DNA of 64,000 bases from Fulvimarina sp039652615 (GTDB lineage Bacteria > Pseudomonadota > Alphaproteobacteria > Rhizobiales > Rhizobiaceae), in the NCBI RefSeq assembly GCF_039652615.1, contig NZ_JBDJAC010000001.1:496001-560000 (forward strand). The letters are read 5' to 3'. The translations under genes and the position numbers were made by a program. Shown in pieces: positions 15,510-24,931 of the stretch; within the stretch, counting starts at the first letter, position 1; every line of letters begins with the position of its first letter. The notes below the pieces were generated by a model that had not been told where the DNA came from, searched no databases, and was given only the letters and a program-made list of their open reading frames with translations.

Positions 15510-16414
15510 TACGGAACAATGAGCGTTCCGGCGCCATGTTCGGTCAGGAGTTCCAGAAGCACCGCATGACGCGTCTTTCCGTTGAGGATGACGACGCCCT
15601 CGACACCCTTGTCCAGCGCATCGATGCAGGTTTCCACCTTCGGGATCATGCCGCCCGAAATCGTCCCGTTGCGGATCAGCCCCTTGGCTTCGCTTACGCT
15701 CAATTCCTTGATGAGCTGACCCTTGTCATCGAGAACGCCGGGTACGTCGGTCAGGAAGAGAAGACGCGACGCGCTGAGTGAGCCGGCGATGGCACCGGCA
15801 AACGTATCGGCGTTGATATTGTAGGTCGCCCCATCCCGGCCGGGTGCGACCGGCGCGATGACGGGGATCATTTCCGAGCGCGCGAGAAGATCGAGCAGGG
15901 TGCGGTCGACCTCCACAGGTTCGCCGACAAAACCGAGATCGAGAACCCTCTCGATGTTTGAGTCCGGGTCCACAACCGTCTTTGTCGCCTTCTCGGCGAA
16001 GACCAGATTACCGTCCTTGCCGCACAGGCCGATGGCCCATTCGCCCTCGGCGTTGATCATCGCAACGATTTCCTTGTTGATCGAACCGGCCAGAACCATT
16101 TCGACGATCCGAACGGTCTCGGCATCGGTCACCCGAAGTCCCCCTTCGAAGCGCGACTCGATGCCCATCTGGCTCAGCATGCGGCCGATCTGGGGGCCGC
16201 CGCCGTGCACGACGATGGGGTTGACGCCGGATTGTTTGAGTAGCGCGATATCGCGGGCAAAGGCCCGGCCGAGTGCCGTATCTCCCATGGCGTGACCGCC
16301 ATACTTCACGACGACGTTCTTATTCTCGTAAGCCTGCATATAAGGCAGGGCTTCCGATAGGAGACGAGCCTGGGTTTCGGCATTGTACATGGCGGAAGGG
16401 TTATCGCTCATCAT
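15509..16414 (-). CDS. argB: Acetylglutamate kinase
   Basis: A cytoplasmic enzyme of arginine biosynthesis, phosphorylating N-acetyl-L-glutamate, 301 aa. Amino-acid-kinase motifs are complete: VVKYGGHAMG near residue 35, VVHGGGPQIG around 70, INADTFAGAIAG, and GMIPKVE with KTRHAVLLELLTE at the end. The frame remains open to 16459. Adjacent ATG codons at 16414 and 16411 follow GAGAGA, and match the usual family N-terminus before ARLLSEALPYMQ. In many rhizobia argB follows engB; here no engB is seen and the 220 bases upstream are non-coding. Confidence 0.95.
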   Translation of the reverse strand: MMSDNPSAMYNAETQARLLSEALPYMQAYENKNVVVKYGGHAMGDTALGRAFARDIALLKQSGVNPIVVHGGGPQIGRMLSQMGIESRFEGGLRVTDAETVRIVEMVLAGSINKEIVAMINAEGEWAIGLCGKDGNLVFAEKATKTVVDPDSNIERVLDLGFVGEPVEVDRTLLDLLARSEMIPVIAPVAPGRDGATYNINADTFAGAIAGSLSASRLLFLTDVPGVLDDKGQLIKELSVSEAKGLIRNGTISGGMIPKVETCIDALDKGVEGVVILNGKTRHAVLLELLTEHGAGTLIVP

Positions 16415-16633
16415 CGTCTCTCGTTCGTCATTGCCGGGCCTTGATCGCGAGTCCATCACACGAGCGGCCCACCTTGGTTCCGGCGTGGTTCTAGCGGGAA
16501 AAAGGGACCGACTGAACCCGTCGCGAAAGAAGAGCCGACGTCATCAAACAAAAACGCGGGACGGAACGCCGCGCTGGCTCCCCGGGCTCGCTGCACCAGT
16601 TGCCTGACATGATCGAAAGACAGGGAGCCGAAG

Positions 16634-17236
16634 ATGATAAACGAAAACGGGATTATTCGTTCCGGCGCTGCAGCCATGATGACGATGGCCGCGACGTTCG
16701 CGTTCGCTGCCGCCATGCTGGCGCCAGCAGCATTTGCGCAGGAAGCTGATCTCGAAGCGGCAAAAGAAGACGGGGTGCAGCTTCTCATGCGCCATGCGAT
16801 CGCGCCCGGAACTGGTGATCCCGCCGATTTCGAAATCGGCGACTGCTCGACCCAGCGAAATCTCTCCGACGAAGGCCGTAGTCAGGCAAGGGCGATAGGC
16901 CAGCGTATCCGCGATGTGGGTATCGAGGTCGACGTCGTCCTCACCAGCCAGTGGTGCCGCTGCCGCGAAACCGCGGAACTTTTAGGTGTCGCTCCGGTCG
17001 AAGATGCACCGTTTCTCAATTCGTTCTTCCAAAACCGCGCGGCCAGCGAAGCCCAGACCGAGGCCGCGCGCGAGCGCATACGGCAACTCGTGGAGACCGG
17101 ACGCAAGGCCGTGCTGGTGACCCACCAGGTGAATATCACCGCGCTGACCGACATTTTCCCCGCTTCCGGTGAAATCATTCTCGTTGCCACCGAAGAGGAT
17201 GGCTCGATCGAAACACGGGGTTCGATCGAGCCCTGA
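16634..17236 (+). CDS. Exported histidine phosphatase family protein
   Basis: A 200-aa protein with a signal peptide (residues 1-35, ending APAAFA) and a phosphoglycerate-mutase-like fold. The catalytic RH pair is Arg53-His54 in LLMRHA. The second Arg lies in TSQWCRCRETAELL, and the distal His164 in LVTHQVNI. The short RHA form and compact size match the small periplasmic branch 1 phosphatases. The substrate is unknown. It is 6 bases from the opposing prpE stop. An AGGGAGCC site precedes the ATG. Confidence 0.85.
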   Translation: MINENGIIRSGAAAMMTMAATFAFAAAMLAPAAFAQEADLEAAKEDGVQLLMRHAIAPGTGDPADFEIGDCSTQRNLSDEGRSQARAIGQRIRDVGIEVDVVLTSQWCRCRETAELLGVAPVEDAPFLNSFFQNRAASEAQTEAARERIRQLVETGRKAVLVTHQVNITALTDIFPASGEIILVATEEDGSIETRGSIEP

Positions 17237-17242
17237 ACGCGG

Positions 17243-19144
17243 CTACTGGCGGACGGCGTTTTCGATACCGTCGATCGCCGAGGCGTCTTCGATGGTCGCC
17301 GGTATATCGAAAGCGCTTCGATCGACGATGGCCTTCATGGTCCGCCGCAGCACCTTGCCGGACCGTGTCTTCGGCAGTTTGTCGACGATGATCACGCGCT
17401 TGAAGGCTGCGACCGGCCCGATCTCGTCGCGCACCCGCTTGATGACGTCCGCTTCGAGACTGTCCTTCGTTGCCTGGTCGGTCTCCTTCAGGACGACGAA
17501 GCCGCAGGGAACCTGGCCTTTCAGCTCGTCTTCCATACCGATAACCGCGCATTCCACCACGGCAGGATGGCTCGCGACGACCTCCTCCATCTCGCCGGTC
17601 GACAGGCGATGGCCGGCGACATTGATGACGTCGTCCGTCCGGCCCATGACGAAGAGGTAGCCATCCTCATCCATGTATCCGGCATCGGCGGTGGAATAGT
17701 ATCCGGGGAACTCGGCGAGATAGCTCTCCTTGAAGCGGTCGTCCGCATTCCAGAGCGTCGGAAGGTTGCCGGGCGCCAGGGGCAGTTTGATCGCGATCGC
17801 GCCCATTTCGCCGCGAGGCACTTCATTGGCTGATTCGTCGAGGATCACGAGGTCGTATCCCGGCATCGCGACGCTGGGACTGCCACGCTTGATTGGCAGA
17901 AGTTCAACACCGCGTGGATTGCCAGCGATCGTCCAGCTGGTCTCGGTCTGCCACCAGTGGTCGATGACTGGTCGGCCGAGCTTGTCTTCCGCCCATTTCA
18001 CGGTTTCCGGATCGGCGCGCTCCCCAGCTAGATAGAGCGCTTCGAATTTCGACAGATCATACCGACCGATGAGGACGCCGTCCGGGTCTTCCTTGCGTAC
18101 GCCGCGAATGGCCGTCGGGGCGGTGAAAAGCGTCTTGGCGCCGTGTTCTGAGATGATGCGCCAAAAGGTGCCGGCATCGGGCGTTCCGACGGGTTTGCCC
18201 TCGAACACGATCGTCGTCGCACCTTTCAGCAGTGGTGCGTAACAGATGTAAGAATGCCCGACTATCCAGCCGAAATCGGAGGCCGTGAAGAAGACGTCGC
18301 CTTCGTCGATGCCGTAGATCGCGCCCATGGACCATTTCAGGGCGACCATATGGCCACCATTGTCGCGCACGACGCCCTTCGGCTTTCCCGTCGTGCCGGA
18401 CGTGTAGAGAATGTAGAGCGGATCGGTCGCTTTCATGCGCTCGCAAGGCACCTCGCGCCCGCCATCGATTTCTGCGTGGTATCGATCGCGAAGCGAGGCC
18501 CAGTCATAGTCTCGACCATCAACGAGATCGCAGGTCAGTTCCGCGCGCTGGAGGATGATCGTCGCTTCGGGTTTTGAGCTTGCGAGGTCGATCGCCTTGT
18601 CCATCAGCGGTTTGTATTCGACCTTCCGCGTCGGCTCGATGCCACAGGAGGCCGACAGGATCAGCTTCGGCTTGGCGTCGTCGATGCGCTTGGCAAGCTC
18701 GCTTGCCGCGAATCCGCCGAAGACGACCGAATGGATCGCACCGATCCGCGCGCAGGCCAGCATGGAGGTGAGCGTTTCGGGGATCATCGGCATATAGACG
18801 ACGACGCGGTCACCTTTCTCGACGCCGAGATCGCTCATGGCCGCCGCCAGCGCTTTCACGTCGCGCAGGAGCTGAAAATAGCTGATCTTCTGCTTCACGC
18901 CGGTCACGGGTGAATCGTAGATCACAGCTGTCCGCTCGCCATTTCCCGCCTCAACGTGGCGGTCGAGAGCATTATGGCAGGTGTTGCAAACACCATCGGG
19001 AAACCACCGACCGTAGACGCCGAGCGTCTCGTCGAAGGCGATGGTCGGTTTCTCGAACCAATCGATCGCCTCGGCCTGCTCGAGCCAGAAGCCGTCGGGA
19101 TCGCTGCGAGAGCGCTCGAAGATGTCTCTGTAAGCTCTGGTCAT
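17243..19144 (-). CDS. prpE: Propionyl-CoA synthetase (AMP-forming)
   Basis: A 633-aa acyl-CoA synthetase. The N-terminal linker region (AYRDIFERSRSDPDGFWLEQA, then IDWFEKP) is of the PrpE/ACS type. Adenylation motifs are YTSGTTGKPKG, HWWQTETSW, GYYSTADAGYMDEDGYLFVMGRTDD, and PKTRSGK with the catalytic Lys597 whose acetylation controls activity in relatives. PrpE and Acs are close; the shorter length and GNPRGVE region favour propionate, but acetate use cannot be excluded. No methylcitrate-cycle or propionyl-CoA carboxylase genes are nearby. The upstream 246 bases separate it from a divergent outer-membrane gene. Confidence 0.85.
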   Translation of the reverse strand: MTRAYRDIFERSRSDPDGFWLEQAEAIDWFEKPTIAFDETLGVYGRWFPDGVCNTCHNALDRHVEAGNGERTAVIYDSPVTGVKQKISYFQLLRDVKALAAAMSDLGVEKGDRVVVYMPMIPETLTSMLACARIGAIHSVVFGGFAASELAKRIDDAKPKLILSASCGIEPTRKVEYKPLMDKAIDLASSKPEATIILQRAELTCDLVDGRDYDWASLRDRYHAEIDGGREVPCERMKATDPLYILYTSGTTGKPKGVVRDNGGHMVALKWSMGAIYGIDEGDVFFTASDFGWIVGHSYICYAPLLKGATTIVFEGKPVGTPDAGTFWRIISEHGAKTLFTAPTAIRGVRKEDPDGVLIGRYDLSKFEALYLAGERADPETVKWAEDKLGRPVIDHWWQTETSWTIAGNPRGVELLPIKRGSPSVAMPGYDLVILDESANEVPRGEMGAIAIKLPLAPGNLPTLWNADDRFKESYLAEFPGYYSTADAGYMDEDGYLFVMGRTDDVINVAGHRLSTGEMEEVVASHPAVVECAVIGMEDELKGQVPCGFVVLKETDQATKDSLEADVIKRVRDEIGPVAAFKRVIIVDKLPKTRSGKVLRRTMKAIVDRSAFDIPATIEDASAIDGIENAVRQ

Positions 19145-19390
19145 TCAGATGGTCCTCCCAAACCGGTTCCGAAGGCGGATGCCGCAACCGGCATACAAAC
19201 GCGTCGGAGAGACAATAGCGCTCCCATTGAGCGCGAAAACCAGAACCTTGTTACGAGAGCATTGTGCAAACGTTTCAAAGGTGCCGCGTAAAGGCCGCGC
19301 ATGGCCGTAGAGGAAGCGTTTAAGTGTTCACAGTAGCATTTGCCTGGTTGTGGGGTCGAAACGGATTGAAACCCGGCGTGGAGGGTCAGC

Positions 19391-20218
19391 ATGGCGGTAA
19401 TACAAATTCGATCGATCAGGTCTCGATGCGGTTTCGACGCCATCATCTCCGCCATCACGTTTCTCGTCGTTCAGCTTCCCGTCTCAACTCAGGCAGCAGC
19501 CTGGTTGCAGGACGAAGGCGACGGGCAAGCCATTGTCACCGGTCTCTTTTCTTCGGCAGACGAGGCATTCGCTGAGCGATACGACGAGACCGAGCCGGCC
19601 GACTTTCAGAAAGGCGCAGGATCTCTGCTCGTCGACTACGGCCTGTTCAGCTGGTTGACGGTGACCGCAGGGCTCGAATTTACGTCTGAGACCAGCGATA
19701 ATCTTCCCTACAAGCGCCCAGGCCTTTCGCGGGCTTCGCTTGGCGTTCGAACGCAGCTTTACCGCTCAGATACCTACGCGATGAGTGCGGAGATCGGCGT
19801 GTTGACCGAAGATGCCTATGGCGAAGCGGATACGTTTGTCGACACCTACGGCTGGGACGCGCCGCTTCTGGAAGCGCGGTGGTCGGGCGGGGCGAACTTC
19901 ATGATCTGGGGCAAGCCGGGCTTTTCCGATGTATCGGTGGGCTACCGCTATCGGATGGGTGAGGGACCCGACGAAATGGTGATCGATACGACGCTCGGCT
20001 ATCGCATCTTCGAGAAGACCACGCTCCTCGCCCAGAGCTTTGCAACCTTCTCCGCAGCGAGCGATGAGGTATCTTACGGCTATCAGAAGGCACAGGGCTC
20101 CGTGGTCTACGATCTGTCGGAGCGGTGGTCGGTTCAGGCTGGTGGTTTTGCGACGGTGCTCGGCCATAACGCGCTCAAAGAACGCGGTGCCTTCTCTGCG
20201 GTCTGGTATCGGTTCTGA
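19391..20218 (+). CDS. Putative outer-membrane beta-barrel protein
   Basis: A 275-aa exported protein with an N-terminal hydrophobic signal (about residues 18-36, ending STQAAA). The rest is an alternating pattern typical of barrels, such as YGLFSWLTVTAGLEF, VSVGYRYRMG and RWSVQAGGFATVLG, and it ends with Phe in SAVWYRF, the classic outer-membrane C-terminus. About 12 strands can be guessed. I do not recognise a named family; it resembles channel or surface barrels of unknown cargo. A GGAGGG site lies 7 bases before the ATG. It is divergent from prpE and convergent with modC. Confidence 0.7.
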   Translation: MAVIQIRSIRSRCGFDAIISAITFLVVQLPVSTQAAAWLQDEGDGQAIVTGLFSSADEAFAERYDETEPADFQKGAGSLLVDYGLFSWLTVTAGLEFTSETSDNLPYKRPGLSRASLGVRTQLYRSDTYAMSAEIGVLTEDAYGEADTFVDTYGWDAPLLEARWSGGANFMIWGKPGFSDVSVGYRYRMGEGPDEMVIDTTLGYRIFEKTTLLAQSFATFSAASDEVSYGYQKAQGSVVYDLSERWSVQAGGFATVLGHNALKERGAFSAVWYRF

Positions 20219-20235
20219 TGCGGCATCGCGACGGT

Positions 20236-21348
20236 TCAGATTTTGGACCGTCGAAGGCTCGTCGCGAGCGAAACCGATTTGATCTGCGCGGTGAGCCGCT
20301 CTCCCGTTTTCAGATCCATACGAGAGGCTGACCGTTTGCTGACGCTGGCAACGAAGGCAGACGTCTTTCCGTCGCCGAGTGCCAGCAAAATTGCGACATG
20401 CGCGCGCCCGGAATTCTCGATGCCTCGAATAGTCACGTCCAGGCGATTGAGGATGGTCGATGCGGCCGTCCGGTCGCGAGTCAGGCTGACATCGCTTGCC
20501 TCGATGCGCAGGCGGCGGCGCGTTCCGATGACCGGTGCTTCTTCCAGCGCGACAAAGACCGTTTGCCCTCCGAGATCGAGCTCCGCGATGCCGTCCTCCT
20601 TGTCATAGGACGTAACCGCGGCGCTGAGGATCGCGGCCGCATCGCGGTCTGTCGCGAAGCCGAAGTCGCGGTCGACGAGCACCTCTCTCAAGGGGCCGGC
20701 GCGCGCGATCCGGCCGCGCTCCAGTACAATGATATCATCTGCCAGTCGCTCAACCTCGGTCATGTCGTGGCTGACGAAGAGAACCGGTATGCCGAGGCTT
20801 GCGTGCAGCGCTTCGACAAAGGGAAGGATCGCGTTTTTCGCTTCCTGATCGAGACCGGATAGAGGCTCATCCATCAGAAGGATTTTCGGTTGGGACAAAA
20901 TTGCTCTGCCCATGGCCACCCGCTGGCGCTCGCCGCCCGACAGCTTTGCCGTATCACGATGAAGCAGCGGTTCAAGACCAAGAAGGGCGACAACTTGGTC
21001 AAAGCCTGCATCGTCCAGCCCGGCGCTCGTTCGCCGCGCTCCGAAGGCAAGATTCTTGCGGACCGAGAGGTGCGGAAAGAGGCTCGCTTCCTGAAAAACG
21101 TAGCCGGCCGCGCGCTTGTGCGGCGGCCGAAACGTCTTTTCGTCCTGCCAGATGTCGGCGCCGACGACGATGCGACCCTCGAAGCGTTCGAGACCCGCGA
21201 TCGCGCGCAGAACGCTGGTCTTTCCGGAGCCCGAGCGCCCGAAGATGGCGGTCACGCCGGTCCCGGCCGCCTCGAAGGCGACATCCAGCGAGAAATCTCC
21301 AAGCCGGCCCTTCAGCGCGACCTCGACCGGGTGATGGTTGTGGCTCAT
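20236..21348 (-). CDS. modC: Molybdate ABC transporter ATP-binding protein ModC
   Basis: The 370-aa ATPase of the molybdate importer. It shows Walker A GRSGSGKTS (about 37-45), the Q-loop in YVFQEASLFPHLSV, ABC signature LSGGERQRVAMGRA at 136, Walker B ILLMDEPLSGLD at about 156, and switch His in FVSHDM. A C-terminal regulatory Mop/TOBE domain (about 295-360) contains TILNRLDVTIRGIE and LKTGERLTAQIKSVS, where molybdate binds in relatives. It overlaps modB by ATGA, so modABC is one operon. Together with the XdhC module it points to active molybdoenzyme use. Confidence 0.95.
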   Translation of the reverse strand: MSHNHHPVEVALKGRLGDFSLDVAFEAAGTGVTAIFGRSGSGKTSVLRAIAGLERFEGRIVVGADIWQDEKTFRPPHKRAAGYVFQEASLFPHLSVRKNLAFGARRTSAGLDDAGFDQVVALLGLEPLLHRDTAKLSGGERQRVAMGRAILSQPKILLMDEPLSGLDQEAKNAILPFVEALHASLGIPVLFVSHDMTEVERLADDIIVLERGRIARAGPLREVLVDRDFGFATDRDAAAILSAAVTSYDKEDGIAELDLGGQTVFVALEEAPVIGTRRRLRIEASDVSLTRDRTAASTILNRLDVTIRGIENSGRAHVAILLALGDGKTSAFVASVSKRSASRMDLKTGERLTAQIKSVSLATSLRRSKI

Positions 21349-22016
21349 GATCGTGCGCCACCGAGGTGACGGGTGATCAATGTGACCGAGAGCACGATGA
21401 CAAAGGCGAAGACCAGAAGTCCGGCCGAGAGGATATGCGCCGCTTCGAAGTTCAGTGTCTCCACGAAATCGTAGATCGCAACCGAAAGAACCCGCGTCTC
21501 ACCGGGTATATTGCCGCCGATCATCAGGACGACACCGAATTCGCCGACGGTATGGGCAAATCCGAGAACGGCGCCTGTCAGGAAACCCGGAATTGCGAGC
21601 GGGAGAGCAATCGAAACAAATCGGTCGAGGGGCGAGGCCCTTAGAGTCGCCGCAACCTCGAAGGGGCGATCGCCAATCGCCTCGAACGCATTTCGAATGG
21701 GCTGCACAACGAAGGGCAGAGAATAGATCACGGAGCCGAATACGAGGCCTTCGAAGGAAAAGGCGAAGCTGCGAACGCCGAATAGACCGCCGAGCCCATC
21801 CGGGCCGAGAGCGATTAGCAGGTAGAATCCGAGAACCGTCGGCGGCAGCACGAGTGGCAGGGCGACCAGCGTTCCGACCACCTCCTTGAAGCGGTTTCGT
21901 GAGCGCGCCAGCCACCAGGCCAGCGGCGTTCCGAGAACGAGAAGGATCAGCGTCGTCGCTCCGGCAAGCTTCAACGTCAGCAGGATCGGGTCGAGTAGCG
22001 CCGGTGTCAGGGTCAT
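21345..22016 (-). CDS. modB: Molybdate ABC transporter permease ModB
   Basis: An inner-membrane permease of 223 aa with about five hydrophobic helices and the cytoplasmic EAA loop, FEVAATLRASPLDRFVSIALPLAIPGFLTG, which docks on ModC. The frame stays open to 22205, but the ATG at 22016 gives the normal ModB N-terminus (LLDPILLTLKLAG) and sits 15 bases after modA. It overlaps modC by 4 bases. The closing helix is LVFAFVIVLSVTLI. Confidence 0.95.
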   Translation of the reverse strand: MTLTPALLDPILLTLKLAGATTLILLVLGTPLAWWLARSRNRFKEVVGTLVALPLVLPPTVLGFYLLIALGPDGLGGLFGVRSFAFSFEGLVFGSVIYSLPFVVQPIRNAFEAIGDRPFEVAATLRASPLDRFVSIALPLAIPGFLTGAVLGFAHTVGEFGVVLMIGGNIPGETRVLSVAIYDFVETLNFEAAHILSAGLLVFAFVIVLSVTLITRHLGGARS

Positions 22017-22030
22017 AGCGCGTCTGGGGA

Positions 22031-22795
22031 TCAGCTCTTCGATCCTGGCGCATCGACCTTGTAGCCGAAGCGCCGGATGATCGAGCGTGCGGCAGACCCT
22101 TTCAGAAACGCCAGAAAGGAGATTGCGGCCTCGTTCTTTTCGCCTTGCATCAAAAGGACGGCGTCCTGTCTGACAGGCGAATAGAGATCGGTCGGCACGA
22201 ACCACTTCGAACCGCCTCTATCGATCACCTGCGAGCTCGCGACGAAGCCGAGTTCGGCATTGCCGGTTTCGACGAACTGGAAGGCCTGGGCGATGTTGTT
22301 GCCGCGAACCAGTTTCGGAAGAAGAGTCTCGTAGACCCCGAGGGCCTGCATCGCCTGTACGGCTCCTGCGCCGTAAGGCGCTGTTTCGGGATTTGCGATC
22401 GCAAGCCTGTCGAAGTCGCCGTTCTTCAAGGTTTCGGCACCGGTGACGAAATCCACATCCGGGCTGTAGAGGACGATCGCGCCGATTGCATAGGTGAAGT
22501 CGCTGTCCGGGACGGCGAGCTCCTCCTTGATCGCAAGGGCAGGGCGTTCAGTGTCCGCCGAGAGGAAGACGTCGAACGGCGCACCCTGCTGGATCTGCGT
22601 GAAAAGTTGCCCCGTGGAGCCAAAGCTCAAGACTGCCGTGTGCCCGGTCTCTTCCTCGAATTTTGCCGCGATCTCTCGAGCCGGCTCCGTAAAATTCGCG
22701 GCGACCGCCACCATGGTTTCGCCAGCATAGGCGCTGGTCGATGACAGGCCGAGCAATGACAACGCGACAAGGCTCAGGGCGAGAGATAATTTCAT
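22031..22795 (-). CDS. modA: Molybdate-binding periplasmic protein ModA
   Basis: The 254-aa substrate-binding protein. From the ATG at 22795, preceded by GGAG, it begins with a signal peptide ending SSTSAYA. The mature part starts GETMVAVAANF, the family hallmark, and continues with FGSTGQLFTQI and APFDVFLSAD, which line the oxyanion pocket. Near the end, NAELGFVASSQV is also typical. It captures molybdate or tungstate for ModBC. First gene of the operon, so its promoter lies in the 71 bases before it or farther up; I saw no clear ModE-type palindrome. Confidence 0.94.
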   Translation of the reverse strand: MKLSLALSLVALSLLGLSSTSAYAGETMVAVAANFTEPAREIAAKFEEETGHTAVLSFGSTGQLFTQIQQGAPFDVFLSADTERPALAIKEELAVPDSDFTYAIGAIVLYSPDVDFVTGAETLKNGDFDRLAIANPETAPYGAGAVQAMQALGVYETLLPKLVRGNNIAQAFQFVETGNAELGFVASSQVIDRGGSKWFVPTDLYSPVRQDAVLLMQGEKNEAAISFLAFLKGSAARSIIRRFGYKVDAPGSKS

Positions 22796-22866
22796 GAGGC
22801 ACTCCGTTAGGTTTCGTCGAACATCACGAACGAAGCGGTTACGTCTAGTGTGCATCTGAGCCCGAC

Positions 22867-23832
22867 TCACGGCAGTGGCTTGGAAAGCGCTGCTTCAAGC
22901 TCTTCGAAACTTGGCATCGCTGTCTGTGCGCCCACGCGCCGGCATGCGAGAGAGGCGGCGACCGTCGCACGCCGGACTGCGGTGCGGGCTTCGAGGCCCG
23001 CGGCGATGCTGGCAGCAAAGACACCGCAGAAGGTGTCGCCTGCGCCGGTCGTATCCTCGATCTCGACACCGAGGGCGGGTTCAACAAACGAGTCCCCGCC
23101 TTGCAGCACCGCGGCGACACCATTTCCGCCAAGCGTCGCGATAATGTTCAATGCGAGAGCTTTGCCGACTTCACGGGCAAGATCGCTGATGGAGCCGGCT
23201 TTTACATCGAGAGCTTTTGCGGCTGCATCGAGTTCGAGCTCGTTGACGATGAGCCAGTCCAGCGGTTCGGCAAGTTCGCGCAGTGCTGCCGTCGTCAGAT
23301 TGGCGGGAACGGGCGCAAGGTTGAGGATCGGTCGGCCGCCGGCTTCCTTCATGCGCCGTGCCGCAGCGGCGATGGCGCTCAGCGGCGTCTCCATCTGCAA
23401 CAGGAGAACCGTCCGTTCGCTGATCTTGGAACCATCGAGCGCGACGGCATCAAGCGTCCTGTTTGCACCGCTTGCCACGGTAATCGCGTTTTCGCCATCG
23501 GTCGCGATCGAGATGAACGCCGCACCGGTCGGCTCAACGGAGCGGACGATGCCATCAGCATCCACACGGTTTGCCTCAAGATTGGCGATGATAGCGGTGC
23601 CGAAATCGTCAGTGCCGACAGCGCCAATCATCCGAACAGTCGTGCCGCTTGCTGCGGCGCGGGCCGCCGCGACGGCCTGATTGGCACCCTTGCCGCCGGG
23701 CAGCTGTTCGTAGCTTGGCCCGAGAACGGTTTCACCCGGCCTTGCGATCCGTTCTACGCGGCATACGATGTCCATGTTCAGGGAGCCGAATACGAGAACC
23801 TCGCCCTGCATCTCTGTCGCATTGCCGGCCAT
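22867..23832 (-). CDS. rbsK: Ribokinase (PfkB family)
   Basis: A sugar kinase of 321 aa. PfkB signatures are complete: GSLNMDIVCRVERIARPGETVLG at the N-terminus, the GGKGANQAVAAARA motif, and VEIEDTTGAGDTFCGVFAAS with the catalytic Asp in GAGD. This pattern fits ribokinase, which makes ribose 5-phosphate. Related kinases for deoxyribose or nucleosides share it. The frame is open to 23982, but the ATG at 23832 follows a strong GGGAGGAATT. No ribose transporter or RbsD is adjacent. It precedes modA on the same strand with 71 bases between. Confidence 0.88.
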   Translation of the reverse strand: MAGNATEMQGEVLVFGSLNMDIVCRVERIARPGETVLGPSYEQLPGGKGANQAVAAARAAASGTTVRMIGAVGTDDFGTAIIANLEANRVDADGIVRSVEPTGAAFISIATDGENAITVASGANRTLDAVALDGSKISERTVLLLQMETPLSAIAAAARRMKEAGGRPILNLAPVPANLTTAALRELAEPLDWLIVNELELDAAAKALDVKAGSISDLAREVGKALALNIIATLGGNGVAAVLQGGDSFVEPALGVEIEDTTGAGDTFCGVFAASIAAGLEARTAVRRATVAASLACRRVGAQTAMPSFEELEAALSKPLP

Positions 23833-24070
23833 CGCGAATTCCTCCCGGATTGTCCTTTTCCTTAGTCTCATGGGGTCGGGCGAAACAGCGAAAAGGTCAA
23901 GTCGCTGGAGGCGAACTGACCAAAATGGCGGATGGGCAACAAGCCAGGTTTGGACAGGGCAAGCCAACCCGCCGTTAACCATTTGTTAACCATAAAGAAC
24001 GAAATCTGAAGACCGAAAGTGCACCGTTTTAAGCGGCAAGTCTATGAAACTCAGAGGAAATCGGTCTCAG

Positions 24071-24775
24071 ATGGTTCCTGTCATCGCAATCGGATCGTTA
24101 AAGTCGTCGGGTGCCACGACATTGGCGATGACGCTCGCCGGGGTCACCGCGGCAGCGAACATCCCGGTCACTATCGTGGACGCGGCCAAGGACGCAGATC
24201 TCGCCAACTGGGCCGCCAAGCCGGGTTGCCCCGCCAAGATTCGGGTCGTTCGCGAGACCGGTCTGACGAAGATCGAGTCGATCCTGCGCGGTGCGCGCCG
24301 GCGCGGCGACAGCGTCATCATCGATTGCGGAAGCGATCCGGAGCTCTTGCGGTTCGCCGAGCGCATGGCCGACCGGACCCTGATCCCGGTCCGCTTTTCG
24401 CCACTCTCGGCCTTCGCCGCGATTTCGACGGACCGGCTTTTCGACGCAGGCCCAGACATTGGTCGTCCGGGCCGGGAACGCGCGTTCGTCGCAAGCGCCA
24501 TCACGCCGATTCACAGCCGGATTGCCCGTGCAGTCGAAACGATGATCGAAACGAGCGCGACCCGTCGTTTGCCGGTCGGGCTTTCGATGCGGGCGGCTTA
24601 CGAGGCGCCGTTCCTGTCGGGCGGCACGCTCTTCACGCTCGACGACGCGGAGGCACCCGGCCTCGACCGTGCGCGGGCTGAAGCTGCGATGCTCGCTTAC
24701 GAGGTGGGCATCCTACGGATGACCCCGTCAATTGGCGATCTGCCGCAAAAATCCGACACCCGTATCGCCGCCTGA
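24071..24775 (+). CDS. MinD/ParA-like ATPase with altered P-loop
   Basis: A 234-aa protein of the SIMIBI class that I cannot assign to a precise family. It opens VPVIAIGSLKSSGATTLAMTLAGV. The P-loop keeps the signature Lys of deviant Walker A sites but has GATT where most ParA proteins have GKTT, and it is one residue short. VDAAKDADLANWAA fits the switch I region, and DSVIIDCGSDPE fits Walker B. GATT forms are known in TadZ/CpaE pilus ATPases; VirC1-like proteins are another relative. No ParB, tad or partition gene is nearby. An ATG at 24044 is possible; AGAGGAAA lies upstream of the chosen start. Confidence 0.65.
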   Translation: MVPVIAIGSLKSSGATTLAMTLAGVTAAANIPVTIVDAAKDADLANWAAKPGCPAKIRVVRETGLTKIESILRGARRRGDSVIIDCGSDPELLRFAERMADRTLIPVRFSPLSAFAAISTDRLFDAGPDIGRPGRERAFVASAITPIHSRIARAVETMIETSATRRLPVGLSMRAAYEAPFLSGGTLFTLDDAEAPGLDRARAEAAMLAYEVGILRMTPSIGDLPQKSDTRIAA

Positions 24776-24814
24776 CAGCTCTTCGAAAGGGCGGTCACCG
24801 CCGTCAGAAAATTT

Positions 24815-24854
24815 AAAAGCGCCGGGCGGTCAATCGAGATCGCCCGGCGCTTTT
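24815..24854. terminator. Bidirectional terminator
   Basis: AAAAGCGCCGGGCG and CGCCCGGCGCTTTT form a 14-bp stem with a 12-base loop. T-runs appear on both strands. It lies between the ParA-like gene and the convergent TRAP permease gene and should end both transcripts. Confidence 0.9.
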
Positions 24855-24931
24855 GCGTTTCGTTCTGACGACTAAGGTTGGTCGAAAAAAAGATGTCCAC
24901 CTTTTCGCCCGGCGCTTGGATATGTCGGCCT

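Noticed and set aside
22796..22866. ModE site or molybdenum-cofactor riboswitch before modA
   Set aside because: Only 71 bases are available and no palindromic ModE-like half-sites or Moco-motif features were recognised.
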